From Hydrogenophaga sp. Root209 (GTDB lineage: Bacteria; Pseudomonadota; Gammaproteobacteria; Burkholderiales; Burkholderiaceae_C): a stretch of 64,000 nt of DNA. The notes under the pieces are model-generated. The model was not told the origin of the DNA. It did not search any database and saw only the letters and a list, made by a program, of their open reading frames with translations. Of the stretch, positions 35,334-43,709 are shown in pieces (positions within the stretch are counted from its first letter, which is position 1; each line of letters begins with the position of its first letter). The stretch covers positions 100 through 64,099 of the forward strand of contig NZ_LMIE01000007.1 in assembly GCF_001428625.1 (NCBI RefSeq). The letters run 5' to 3'. Both the position numbers and the translations under genes were made by a program.

Positions 35334-36562
35334 GGTTCGACCCAGCCCAACGCTTCGGGCATGGAAGTGGCGGTCTTGTGGCGGGGCGCGGCTGGCAGTG
35401 CCAAGGGCGCCCCCAGCGCGGCATGCGCCAGACGACCGGCGATCAGGTGCAGGGCCACGCGGGCGGGCATCGCCGCCGGCGGTTCGACCACCAGCACATC
35501 GGCACGCTGGCCCACCGCGAGGTGTCCACGGTCGTGCAGGCGCGCCGCGTCCGCGGGGTTGCTGGAGACCAGCGCCCAGGCGTCTTCGAAGCTGCAGGCA
35601 CCGTCGGCCGCCAGCCGAAACGGGGCCTGCAGCATGGCGGGGTAGTAGTAGTCGGAGGTGAGCACGGTGCACAGACCTTCGGCCACCATGGTGGCAGCGC
35701 CCACAGCGTTGCTCTGGTGGCTGCCGCCGCGCACCACATTGGGCGAACCAAACACCACGTGGTTGCCCAGGGCGCGCGCCACACGGGCGGTTTCGCGGTT
35801 CTTGGGGAACTCCGAGATGCTGCAGGACAGGCCCTGGTACCAGTGCCGGATGTCGGCGGTCATGTCGTCGTGCGAGGCCTGCGGCACGCCCGCGGCCACC
35901 GCCGATGCCGCCAGGCGCTCGATGGACGCAGGCACCTCGCTGGCGCGCGATGCCACACGGTGGGCCAACTGCCTCAGTGCATCGGCACCCAGGCCGGTGC
36001 GCTGCAGCACCGTCATGGCCTCCAGCGGCTTGTCCAGCTTTTTCACGATGTCGGCCGTGTGGTCGTTGAAGGCCAGCAGCGCCACCCGGCCTTGCGCCAG
36101 CCAGCGCAGGGCGTCGGCCTCGCCGTCGAGATTGAAGGTCTCCTGGCGCAGATGCAGGCGCGTGTCGCAGGCCAGATGCGCTTGCGCCGACTCCAGCGCC
36201 TCCATCAGCGCCACCAGGCTGTCGCGGCTGCGCAAGCCGGGCTCCCACGAATGGGTCACGCCATGGAAGGCGGTGGAAATGCCGTTGGCCACGAGCTGCC
36301 GGTCGGTGTCGGCCAGGGCGATGTACATGTCGAAGTGCACACCGGGGCGGGGCATGAGCTGGCGCTCGAAGGCGTCACCGTGCAGATCGATCATGCCCGG
36401 CAGCACCAGACGCCCACCGGCTTCCAGCACCGGGTGACCCCTTGTGCCATCGGCGATGTCCGTGATCACACCGTCCTCGATCAGCACGACAGCGTCGTCT
36501 TCCCACCCGGTGGGCAGCAAGGTCCTGCCACCCACGATCGCCCAGCTTCGTCTGTTCAACAT
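35330..36562 (-). CDS. PhnM-like amidohydrolase (second copy)
   Basis: A 410-residue paralogue of PhnM. The metal motif reads DLHGDAFERQLMPRP where PhnM has HTDNFERHLMPRP, and ASHDDMT, FGSPNVVRGGSHQSN and TSDYYYP are present. Residues between differ widely from the first copy, for example GVHFDMYIALADTDRQL, so it belongs to a different subgroup. It may process another ribose-phosphonate triphosphate or a related nucleotide. The gene is divergent from the second phnD-C-E transporter with two PhnF-type palindromes between. Confidence 0.88.
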   Translation of the reverse strand: MLNRRSWAIVGGRTLLPTGWEDDAVVLIEDGVITDIADGTRGHPVLEAGGRLVLPGMIDLHGDAFERQLMPRPGVHFDMYIALADTDRQLVANGISTAFHGVTHSWEPGLRSRDSLVALMEALESAQAHLACDTRLHLRQETFNLDGEADALRWLAQGRVALLAFNDHTADIVKKLDKPLEAMTVLQRTGLGADALRQLAHRVASRASEVPASIERLAASAVAAGVPQASHDDMTADIRHWYQGLSCSISEFPKNRETARVARALGNHVVFGSPNVVRGGSHQSNAVGAATMVAEGLCTVLTSDYYYPAMLQAPFRLAADGACSFEDAWALVSSNPADAARLHDRGHLAVGQRADVLVVEPPAAMPARVALHLIAGRLAHAALGAPLALPAAPRHKTATSMPEALGWVEP

Positions 36563-36572
36563 GCTTGCTTCC

Positions 36573-36582
36573 TGTCTAGACA
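36573..36582. promoter_or_regulatory. Predicted PhnF operator upstream of the second phnM
   Basis: A perfect palindrome TGTCTAGACA lies 10 bases before the start codon of the PhnM-like gene. It matches the TGT-N4-ACA pattern of the sites at phnC and phnG, differing only in the centre. It probably brings the phnM2-EEP pair under PhnF control. Confidence 0.62.
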
Positions 36583-36647
36583 ACTCAAAACCCGAATGGT
36601 GGCGGAGCCAGATGACAGAACGACGACGCACGCGCGCAGCACAACGA

Positions 36648-36665
36648 TGTCACGAAAGATTCACG
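36648..36665 (+). promoter_or_regulatory. Weak PHO-box-like sequence upstream of the second phnD
   Basis: ATGTCAC-GAAA-GATTCAC has half-sites of 5 and 4 matches to CTGTCAT/CTGTCAC and the GAAA spacer. An isolated perfect CTGTCAT also occurs at 36680-36686. The position upstream of the operator and phnD2 is suitable. Weak on its own, supported by the repeated pattern across the island. Confidence 0.35.
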
Positions 36666-36706
36666 TGCGCTCCACGGGGCTGTCATGCGGCGGGCCGAAC
36701 CTAGTG

Positions 36707-36724
36707 AAGTTGTCTAACCAACTT
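36707..36724. promoter_or_regulatory. Predicted PhnF-type operator upstream of the second phnD
   Basis: AAGTTG-TCTAAC-CAACTT is a perfect inverted repeat with 6-base arms, containing TGTCTAA as in the other phn sites. It ends immediately before the ribosome-binding GGAGAA of the phnD2 gene, so a bound repressor could block transcription or elongation. Confidence 0.6.
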
Positions 36725-36737
36725 GGAGAAACCCCCC

Positions 36738-37616
36738 ATGAAATCTGTGTTCCGAGCCACCCGCCTGCTGGCCACCCTCACGCTGGGCCTGGCCACAACC
36801 CTCGCCGCCAGCGCACAAACCTTGCGCATCGCCGTGACCGACATCGTTGGTCTGGAGAACCTCCAGCGCGAGTACGCACCATTCCAGAAAATCCTGTCCG
36901 ACAAGTCGGGCATGAAGGTCGAACTGTTTCCCGTGCCCAACCGCACCGCGGCGGTTGAAGCGCTGAACGCGAAGAAGATCGACCTCGTGCTGACCGGCCC
37001 GGCCGAGTACGTGGTGTTCAAGAAGCGCACCGACGCCAAACTGGTCGTGGGTTTCAGCCGGCCGGAGTACTACGGATCGGTGGTGACGCTCGTGGGCTCG
37101 GGCGTGGACGGCGTGGAGGACCTCAAGGGCAAGAAGGTGGCCCTGGGTGACGTGGGATCCACCTCGCGCCACCTGGCACCCATCCAGGTGCTGGCCGACC
37201 TGGGCCTGCAGCCGCAGCGCGACCTGCAGGTGATGCACATCAACCGCAACGTGGCCGTGGAAGCCATGAAGCGCGGTGACGTGGCCGCCATCGGCATCAA
37301 CCGCACCGACCTGCCCGGCCTGAGCAAGAAGTTTCCCGACGTGGTGTTCAAGGTCATCGCCCGAGGCCGTGACCTGCCCAACGACGTGCTGCTGGCCGGG
37401 GCCCACGTGCCCGACGCGGTCGTGAGCAACATGAAGAAGGTGTTCAGCGAGAACAGCGAGGCGCTCATCAGCGCCGTGTTGCTGGGCCCTGACGAAAACC
37501 AGAAATTCCGGGGCATGGCCTTCATCCCCACCGTCGCCGACAGCGACTACAACTACGTGCGCAAGATGTACGCCACCATCGGCCAGTCGCAGTTCGCCAC
37601 CTTCGTGGGGGATTGA
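36738..37616 (+). CDS. PhnD-family phosphonate/phosphate-analogue binding protein (second copy)
   Basis: A 292-residue periplasmic binding protein with a Sec signal (cleavage near residue 27, LAASAQ). It has the PhnD fold pattern: LRIAVTDIVGLENLQREYAP, NAKKIDLVLTGPAEYVVF, KKVALGDVGSTSRHLAP. It is clearly divergent from the first PhnD, so it may prefer another ligand, such as alkylphosphonates, phosphite or hypophosphite. The ATG follows GGAGAAA. The stop abuts the ATPase gene start (TGAATG). Confidence 0.9.
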   Translation: MKSVFRATRLLATLTLGLATTLAASAQTLRIAVTDIVGLENLQREYAPFQKILSDKSGMKVELFPVPNRTAAVEALNAKKIDLVLTGPAEYVVFKKRTDAKLVVGFSRPEYYGSVVTLVGSGVDGVEDLKGKKVALGDVGSTSRHLAPIQVLADLGLQPQRDLQVMHINRNVAVEAMKRGDVAAIGINRTDLPGLSKKFPDVVFKVIARGRDLPNDVLLAGAHVPDAVVSNMKKVFSENSEALISAVLLGPDENQKFRGMAFIPTVADSDYNYVRKMYATIGQSQFATFVGD

Positions 37617-38402
37617 ATGACACCCGACCTGCTGGTGCGCGGCTTGGGCAAGGCGTTCATCACCGGTGCACCGGTCCTCACCGACATCAGCTTCGCGGTG
37701 CCGGCCGGGCAGTCGCTGGCACTGATCGGCTCCAACGGCGCGGGCAAATCCACGCTGCTGCGCTGCTGCATGCACCTGATCGCGCCCGACCAGGGCACGG
37801 TGCAACTCTTCGGCGAATCGTTGCACGCGCAATCGGCCAAAAGCCTCAGGGCGCTTCGCGCGCAGGTGGGTTTTGTGTTTCAGAAGCACAACCTGGTGCC
37901 TCGCCTGTCGGCGCTGTCCAACGTGCTGCACGGGGCGCTGACCCGCGCGCCCGTCGGCCAGGCCTGGTTCCAGGGCACGGCGCCCCGGCAGTTGCGCGAG
38001 GAAGCGATGCATTGCCTGGAACGCGTGGGTCTGGCCGACCATGCGCTGCAGCGGGCCGATCGTCTCTCGGGCGGACAGTCCCAGCGGGTGGCGGTGGCGC
38101 GTGCGCTGATGCAACGCCCGCGCTTCCTCGTCGCCGACGAACCGGCGGCCAGCCTGGACCCGGTATCGGGTGACGAGGTGATGGGGCTTTTCGCGAGCCT
38201 GGTGGAGCGCGACGGCCTGACCCTTCTGTTCACCTCACACGACCTGAGCCACGCGCTGCGCTACGCAGACCGCGTGATTGCTCTCAACCGCGGTCGCATC
38301 GTCAAGGACACCCCGTCCCACCAGACCGATGCGCTCGTCCTCAGACGCCTCTATGACACCCCGACCACCCATGCCGACACACGCACCGCCACAGCGCTTT
38401 GA
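37617..38402 (+). CDS. Phosphonate-type ABC transporter ATP-binding protein (second phnC-like)
   Basis: A 261-residue ABC ATPase with Walker A GSNGAGKST (about 37-45), signature LSGGQSQRVAVARAL, Walker B FLVADEPAASLD and switch His in TSHDLSHA. The PhnC-like stretch VGFVFQKHNLVPRLSALSNVLHGAL is present. It is directly adjacent to the binding protein and overlaps or abuts the permease gene, forming a second complete phosphonate-type importer. Confidence 0.93.
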   Translation: MTPDLLVRGLGKAFITGAPVLTDISFAVPAGQSLALIGSNGAGKSTLLRCCMHLIAPDQGTVQLFGESLHAQSAKSLRALRAQVGFVFQKHNLVPRLSALSNVLHGALTRAPVGQAWFQGTAPRQLREEAMHCLERVGLADHALQRADRLSGGQSQRVAVARALMQRPRFLVADEPAASLDPVSGDEVMGLFASLVERDGLTLLFTSHDLSHALRYADRVIALNRGRIVKDTPSHQTDALVLRRLYDTPTTHADTRTATAL

Positions 38403-39159
38403 GCGCATGAGCGCAGGCACCTTCGTGGCTTGCGCCGTTGCCGGCGCATTCTTCGTGTGGTCCCTGCAGGGCACGGGTGTCTCGCTCACCGACTTCTTCG
38501 AAGGTTTTCCCCAGATGGGGCGCCTGGTGGGCGAGATGCTGCCGCCTTCGACCGCCCGGCTGGAGGCGGTGGGTCGCGCCCTGCTGGAAACCTTCCAGAT
38601 GGCGCTGGTGGGAACCGTGGTGGGTGTGCTGCTGAGCGTGCCCATCGCGGTGCTGGCCACGCCGCACCTCTCGCCGCACCCGGCCGTGTACCACGCAGCG
38701 CGCACGCTCATCGCGTTCTTTCGCACCGTGCCCGATCTGGTGTGGGCGCTGCTCTTCGTGGTGTCCGTGGGACTCGGCCCGTTCGCGGGCACGCTGGCAC
38801 TCATCGTAGACAAGATCGGGTTCTGCGGCCGCTTCTTCGCCGAGGCCATGGAAGAGGTGGACCGCGGCCCGCAAGAGGCTCTGTCGGCCATGGGCGCGAG
38901 CAAGCCCTCGATCATCATGTGCGCGGTGATTCCGGCAGCACTGCCTTCGTTCATCAACACCTCGCTCTTCAGCCTGGAAAAGGCCACGCGCTCCTCGGTC
39001 ATTCTGGGCCTGGTCGGCGCGGGGGGCATCGGCATCGAGCTCAAGGTCGCGATGGACTTGTTCAGCTACGACGAGGCGGCCACCATCATCCTGGCCATCT
39101 TCGCGCTGGTGCTGGTGGTCGAACGCGTCAGCGCCGTGCTGCGCAGGCGCGTGATGTAA
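38371..39159 (+). CDS. Phosphonate-type ABC transporter permease (second phnE-like)
   Basis: A 262-residue permease: first helix [41 protein letters not shown], and ILGLVGAGGIGIELKVAMD, all PhnE features. The start is uncertain: ATGs at 38353, 38371 and 38407 are in frame and none has a strong ribosome site. The middle one leaves a short cytosolic leader before the first helix, as in E. coli PhnE; the last one lies 4 bases after the ATPase stop. Confidence 0.9.
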   Translation: MPTHAPPQRFERMSAGTFVACAVAGAFFVWSLQGTGVSLTDFFEGFPQMGRLVGEMLPPSTARLEAVGRALLETFQMALVGTVVGVLLSVPIAVLATPHLSPHPAVYHAARTLIAFFRTVPDLVWALLFVVSVGLGPFAGTLALIVDKIGFCGRFFAEAMEEVDRGPQEALSAMGASKPSIIMCAVIPAALPSFINTSLFSLEKATRSSVILGLVGAGGIGIELKVAMDLFSYDEAATIILAIFALVLVVERVSAVLRRRVM

Positions 39160-39166
39160 GGCTGCT

Positions 39167-39184
39167 CTGCCATGAATCTGCCAC
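39167..39184 (+). promoter_or_regulatory. PHO-box-like promoter element upstream of the glycerophosphodiesterase gene
   Basis: CTGCCAT-GAAT-CTGCCAC matches the PhoB binding pattern (two 7-mers with a 4-base spacer), each half-site 6 of 7. A TAGCAT hexamer (39195-39200) lies 10 bases downstream, the distance expected when a PHO box replaces the -35 element. It sits 74 bases before the start codon of a periplasmic phosphodiesterase, a typical Pho-regulon gene. Confidence 0.65.
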
Positions 39185-39258
39185 ACACGCTCTCTAGCAT
39201 GGCCTGAGCGTTTCGCCCGCGCAGCGCTCACCCTTCTTCATCCACCCAAGGGGTAACC

Positions 39259-40521
39259 ATGCGACGTTTCATTCTCGGCTGCGTTCTGCTGAGCCTGTCC
39301 AGCACCATCCTTGCCGCTTCACCACGGCACAACAAGCACATCCACGAGGTCGAGCGTTCCAACCATGTGCAGCTGGGTCAGCGCCCCTTCTTTCTGGTGG
39401 ACGACATGTCGGAGAGCCCGCTGAAGCAGCAACTGCAGCAGTGCGCCCGCAAAGGCTATTTCACGGCACGGGACTTCTCCATCGGACACCGCGGGGCCTC
39501 CCTGCAGTTCCCGGAACACACGATGGAGTCGTACGTGGCAGCCGCCCGCATGGGCGCCGGCATCGTCGAATGCGATGTGACCTTCACCAAGGACAAGGAA
39601 CTGGTCTGCCGCCACGCGCAGAACGACCTCCACACCACCACCAACATCCTGGCCACACCGCTGGCCAGCAAATGCACGCAAGCCTTCGTGCCCGCCACAC
39701 TGGACGCCAGCGGCAACCTGCTGACGCCGGCCACCGCCGAATGCCGCACCAGCGACATCACCCTGGCCGAGTTCAAGACGCTGCGCGGCAAGATGGATGC
39801 GTTCAATCCCCGTGCACGCACGGTCGATGAATACCTGGGTGGGACCGCCAACTGGCGCACCGACCTGTATTCGGGCCCGACCAGCGGCACCTTGATGACG
39901 CACCAGGAAAGCATCGAGCTGTTCAAGCAGCTGGGCGTGAAGATGACGCCCGAGCTCAAGAGCGCCAGCGTGACCATGCCTTTCGAGGGGTTCACGCAAG
40001 AGGCCTACGCGCAAAAGATGATCGACGAATACAAGCGCGCGGGCGTGCATCCCAACCGGGTGTGGGCGCAGTCGTTCGACGTGCGCGACGTGCTGTACTG
40101 GGTGCGCAACGAGCGCGCTTTCGGACGCCAGGCGGTGTACCTCGACGACGCCAACACCGTGGCCGATCTTCCCAGCCAGGCCGAGCTGGTGAACTACAAG
40201 AGCCAGGGCATCAACATCGTGGCGCCACCGATCTTCGCGCTGCTGAGCGCCGACGCATCGGGCCGGATCGTTCCTTCGCAGCACGCGCGCAACGCCCGCT
40301 CGGCCGGCCTGGACATCATCACCTGGTCCCTGGAGCGCTCGGGCCTGCTGGCCGATGGCAACAACGGCTTCTACTACCAGACGTTCGACTCGGCCATCAA
40401 GACCGAGGGCGACATGCTGCGCGTGCTCGACGTGCTCGCACGTGACGTGGGTGTCATCGGCGTGTTCTCGGACTGGCCGGCCACGACCACGTTCTACGCC
40501 AATTGCGCCAACCAGCGCTAG
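39259..40521 (+). CDS. Periplasmic glycerophosphodiester phosphodiesterase family protein
   Basis: A 420-residue exported protein: signal peptide with cleavage near residue 20 (TILAAS), then a GDPD TIM barrel. Catalytic motif [17 protein letters not shown] is at about 75-90, followed by [18 protein letters not shown] with the metal Glu/Asp and second His. It hydrolyses glycerophosphodiesters to glycerol 3-phosphate and an alcohol. It is longer than E. coli GlpQ (358) because of the insertion with [18 protein letters not shown], seen in a subgroup of the family. The ATG follows AAGGGGT. A PHO-box-like element upstream suggests phosphate-starvation control, in line with the phn neighbours. Confidence 0.9.
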   Translation: MRRFILGCVLLSLSSTILAASPRHNKHIHEVERSNHVQLGQRPFFLVDDMSESPLKQQLQQCARKGYFTARDFSIGHRGASLQFPEHTMESYVAAARMGAGIVECDVTFTKDKELVCRHAQNDLHTTTNILATPLASKCTQAFVPATLDASGNLLTPATAECRTSDITLAEFKTLRGKMDAFNPRARTVDEYLGGTANWRTDLYSGPTSGTLMTHQESIELFKQLGVKMTPELKSASVTMPFEGFTQEAYAQKMIDEYKRAGVHPNRVWAQSFDVRDVLYWVRNERAFGRQAVYLDDANTVADLPSQAELVNYKSQGINIVAPPIFALLSADASGRIVPSQHARNARSAGLDIITWSLERSGLLADGNNGFYYQTFDSAIKTEGDMLRVLDVLARDVGVIGVFSDWPATTTFYANCANQR

Positions 40522-40530
40522 GAGCCTTGG

Positions 40531-40561
40531 GCCCCGCCAGCTTTCCTTTCGATGGCGGGGC
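40531..40561. terminator. Strong hairpin after the glycerophosphodiesterase gene
   Basis: GCCCCGCCA (40531-40539) and TGGCGGGGC (40553-40561) form a perfect 9-base stem with a 13-base loop, 9 bases after the stop codon. No T-run follows on the plus strand. It could end the plus-strand transcript and also the convergent small gene downstream. Confidence 0.6.
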
Positions 40562-40572
40562 TGCGCGCTCGT

Positions 40573-40947
40573 TCAACCGGGCTGATCTTCAGGCTTCAGA
40601 CCCCGCCCACCTCGGACGCCCCCGATGGCGTCATCGGCGAACTTTCTGGGGGTGGGAACACCCGAAGGGGACAACTCGGCTGACGCGGAGAGTCTGCGCC
40701 AGATGTCATCGTAGGTGTCCAGCGTCATCAGCTTCCTGGCGCAGCGAACCACATGCTCGCCTGTGTCGTTTTCAACGGTTTCGTCCCGAGGCTCGTGCAG
40801 CGTGACAACGCATTCCCCATGGGGATTGCTGACCATGTCCTCTACCGTGGCGATGTGCGACACATCGACCAGTATTCGGCGCGGGGAATCGGCAAACACG
40901 ATGTCGCTTTCGCTGATGGTGAGCTCGATGAAGGTTCGCTTCTCCAT
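40573..40947 (-). CDS. Small hypothetical protein
   Basis: A 124-residue protein from ATG 40947 (a GTG at 40971 would add 8 residues). Its composition looks like a real acidic cytosolic protein: EKRTFIELTISESDIVFAD, VEDMVSNPHGECVVTLHE, LDTYDDIWRRLS. No known family was recognised. It has no signal peptide or membrane segment. It is an isolated gene between the GDPD hairpin and the HMG-CoA reductase operon, convergent with the GDPD gene. The downstream part (residues 95-124) is low complexity. Confidence 0.55.
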   Translation of the reverse strand: MEKRTFIELTISESDIVFADSPRRILVDVSHIATVEDMVSNPHGECVVTLHEPRDETVENDTGEHVVRCARKLMTLDTYDDIWRRLSASAELSPSGVPTPRKFADDAIGGVRGGRGLKPEDQPG

Positions 40948-41082
40948 GGCATTCAGCCCCACAGTGGTCACATGAACGGGTGTCGGCCGCTGGAGGGCAT
41001 CACCCCTGTGCTGCGGACCGGCGTCCGGCGCCCATCATGACCGACTTCGATCCCGAAGTCATCACGCCCGAAGGGCTGGCGC

Positions 41083-42360
41083 TCAATGGCCGCGCAGCAG
41101 CGCGAGCTCGGCATCGGCAACGTCCATGCGCACCATGCCCTTGGCCACCAGCACCTGGGCCAACCGGTCGATCTCGTCGCCCACGGCGCCGGCCATCATG
41201 GCGATGTTCTGCGCGTGCAGGGCCATGTGACCCTTCTGAATGCCGGTGGTGGCCAGCGCCTTGAGCGCCGAAAAGTTCTGCGCCAGGCCCACGGCCGCGA
41301 TGATGCGGGCCAGCTCCTCGGCGGTGCTCACGCCCAGGATCTTCAGGCCCAGCCGCGCGGTGGGGTGCACCTTGGTCGCCCCGCCCACCAGACCGACCGC
41401 CATGGGCAGCTCGATCGTGCCGGCCAGGTCGCCGTTGGCGGTGGCTTCCCAGGCGGTGAGGCTGGCGTAGCGCCCGCTGCGCGCGGCGTAGGCGTGGGCA
41501 CCGGCCTCCACGGCGCGCGTGTCGTTGCCCGTGGCCAGCACCACGGCGCTCACGCCGTTCATGATGCCCTTGTTGTGCGTGGCGGCGCGGTAGGGGTCGG
41601 CGTCGGCGAAGTGGTAGGCCGAGAGCATGGCGTCGCGCACCTCGGCGCCGCCAATGGCCTCCAGCGGCCATACGCAGCGCGCGCGCGCCAGCCGGCGGTC
41701 GGCCAGGTTGGAGAGGATGCGCAGGTTGGTGGTGCCCGAGGTCCACTGCGCGATGTGAGGGGCCAGCTTCTCGGCCATGGTGTTGACGGCGTTGGCGCCC
41801 ATGGCGTCGCGCGTATCCACGATGAGGTGCGTGATCACCATGGCGCCGCCGCGTGTGTCGAGCACGCGCACCTCCAGATCGCGAAAGCCACCACCGAGCT
41901 TCACCAACACCGGGTCGCAGGCGTTGCACATGGCGCGGATGTCTTCCAGGCGCTCCAGGATGCGCAGGCGCGCGTGCTGCGGATCGCTCACGCCCGTGAG
42001 CTGGATCTGCGCAATCATCTGCGTGCCCGACATCGAGGTGACGAAGCCACCCGCGTCGTAGCTCTGCCGCGCGGCATTGCACACCGCGGCCACCACCGAG
42101 GACTCTTCCGTGGCCATGGGCACCAGGCGGTCCCGCCCGTCGATGCGCAGGTTGGTCGCCACGCCCATGGGAATGTTCATGGTGCCGACAAAGTTCTCGA
42201 TCATGTGGTCGGCGGTCTCGGCCGGCAGGTTGCCGGTCTGGGCCAGCTGGGCCTGGTCTTCGGCACTCAGGCCGGCGAACTGCGCCACGCGCTCGATGCG
42301 CTGGGCCACGCCGAGTTTGTGGAAACCGCCGATGCGGCTGGAGGGGTTGAGGGTGCTCAT
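41083..42360 (-). CDS. mvaA: Class II hydroxymethylglutaryl-CoA reductase, degradative type
   Basis: A 425-residue HMG-CoA reductase without membrane domain, close in length to the Pseudomonas mevalonii enzyme (428). The catalytic tetrad is seen: Glu85 (ATEESSVVAA), Lys264 (THNKGIMNG), Asp280 (TGNDTRAVE) and His378 (QKGHMALHAQN). Class II enzymes often oxidise mevalonate to HMG-CoA with NAD+. No other mevalonate-pathway gene is nearby, but the gene closes a TRAP transporter operon (32 bases behind dctM), which supports a catabolic role on imported mevalonate. HMG-CoA lyase must be encoded elsewhere. Confidence 0.92.
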   Translation of the reverse strand: MSTLNPSSRIGGFHKLGVAQRIERVAQFAGLSAEDQAQLAQTGNLPAETADHMIENFVGTMNIPMGVATNLRIDGRDRLVPMATEESSVVAAVCNAARQSYDAGGFVTSMSGTQMIAQIQLTGVSDPQHARLRILERLEDIRAMCNACDPVLVKLGGGFRDLEVRVLDTRGGAMVITHLIVDTRDAMGANAVNTMAEKLAPHIAQWTSGTTNLRILSNLADRRLARARCVWPLEAIGGAEVRDAMLSAYHFADADPYRAATHNKGIMNGVSAVVLATGNDTRAVEAGAHAYAARSGRYASLTAWEATANGDLAGTIELPMAVGLVGGATKVHPTARLGLKILGVSTAEELARIIAAVGLAQNFSALKALATTGIQKGHMALHAQNIAMMAGAVGDEIDRLAQVLVAKGMVRMDVADAELALLRGH

Positions 42361-42392
42361 GGTGCGAACCTTGAAAAAGTGTGGAACGGACT

Positions 42393-43709
42393 TCAGCGCG
42401 AAGCCATGAGCTTCGGCAGCCAGGTGACGAGGTCGGGGAAGGCGGCGCAGATCAGCAATCCGACGAACTGCAGGAAGAAGAAGGGAATGATTCCCCGGTA
42501 GACCGCGCCCATGCCGATGTGCTTGGGCAGCGTGCCCTTGATGTAGAACAGCGTGTAGCCGAAGGGCGGACTGATGTAGCCCATCTGGATGGTGATGGCG
42601 TAGAGCACGCCGAACCAGATCTCGTCGAAGCCGAGCAGGCGCACGATGGGCAGGAACACCGGCACCGTGAGCAGGATGATGCCGAGCTCGTCGAGCACCG
42701 TGCCCAGGAAGATCAGCAGCAGCATCATGGCCGCCAGGATCCACCAGCGGTTGACCTCCATGCCCTTGATGAATTCGAGCAGGGTGTCCGCGCCGCCGAG
42801 GCCGGTGAAGATCGCCACATAGGCTTTGGCGCCCAGCGTGATCCACAGGATCATCGACGTGGCCTTGAGCGTGTCCACACCGGCCTGGCTCAGCATGGGC
42901 AGGTTCAGCTTGCGTTTGAACAGGGCCGGGATGATGGCGCCGGCCACGCCCACGGCCGCCGACTCGGTAGGCGTGGCGATGCCGAAGAAGATGGAGCCCA
43001 GGATGAGCGCGATCAACAGGCTGGGGAACACCAGCGCCTTCAGCGCCACCAGCTTGTCGCGCCACGGCGCCTGCCGTGTGCTCGGGTCCAGCGGCACCCA
43101 TTCGGGTTTGAGCCAGCCGACCACGATGATGTAGCCGATGTAGAGCACGGCCAGGATGAGGCCGGGCACGAGCCCGGCAATCAGCATCTGGCCGATGGAG
43201 ACCTGCGCCGTCACGGCATAGACGATGGTCAGCACCGACGGTGGGATGAGGATGCCCAGCGTGCCCGACGCACAGATGGTGCCCAGCGCGAGTTCGGGCT
43301 TGTAGCCGCGTCGCAGCATCTCGGGCAGCGCCAGGATGCCCATGGCCGTGACGGCCGCGCCGACCACGCCGGTCATGGCCGCCATGACCACGCAGATGAT
43401 CACGGTGCCGATGGCCAGGCCGCCGCGCAGGCGGCCGAACCACAGCTCCATCGCCTTGTACAAGTCCTCGATCACGCCCGAGCGTTGCAGGATGCAGGCC
43501 ATGAGGATGAACAGCGGGATCGCCAGCAGCGCTTCCGATTTCATGGTGTCGTAGATCTGCAGTACCAGCACGATGACCGCGCTGGGCTCCCACAGCGTGA
43601 CGATGAAGAGCAATGACAGGCCGCCGAGCACGAAGGCGATCGGCAGGCCGCTGAGCATGAACAGCGTGAGGCTGCCGAACATCAGCAGCAGGATGGTGTT
43701 TGGGCTCAT
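42393..43709 (-). CDS. dctM: TRAP transporter large permease (DctM family)
   Basis: A 438-residue membrane protein with about 12 hydrophobic segments. DctM motifs include GLPIAFVLGGLSLLF, GTICASGTLGILIPPSVLTIVYA and MGYISPPFGYTLFYIKG. It forms the sodium-driven channel of a TRAP importer. The ATG overlaps the dctQ stop in ATGA. The link to HMG-CoA reductase makes mevalonate the best guess for the cargo. Confidence 0.93.
   Translation of the reverse strand: MSPNTILLLMFGSLTLFMLSGLPIAFVLGGLSLLFIVTLWEPSAVIVLVLQIYDTMKSEALLAIPLFILMACILQRSGVIEDLYKAMELWFGRLRGGLAIGTVIICVVMAAMTGVVGAAVTAMGILALPEMLRRGYKPELALGTICASGTLGILIPPSVLTIVYAVTAQVSIGQMLIAGLVPGLILAVLYIGYIIVVGWLKPEWVPLDPSTRQAPWRDKLVALKALVFPSLLIALILGSIFFGIATPTESAAVGVAGAIIPALFKRKLNLPMLSQAGVDTLKATSMILWITLGAKAYVAIFTGLGGADTLLEFIKGMEVNRWWILAAMMLLLIFLGTVLDELGIILLTVPVFLPIVRLLGFDEIWFGVLYAITIQMGYISPPFGYTLFYIKGTLPKHIGMGAVYRGIIPFFFLQFVGLLICAAFPDLVTWLPKLMASR

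Noticed and set aside
36680-36686. Perfect CTGTCAT PhoB half-site
   Set aside because: No second half-site at the required 11-base distance, so not listed as a separate PHO box.
40980-41264. Plus-strand frame between the small hypothetical gene and HMG-CoA reductase
   Set aside because: Most of it lies antisense in the reductase gene, and the translation is Arg/Pro-rich.
41083-43593. Long version of the HMG-CoA reductase gene
   Set aside because: The extension covers dctM in another frame; the enzyme matches its family from the ATG at 42360.
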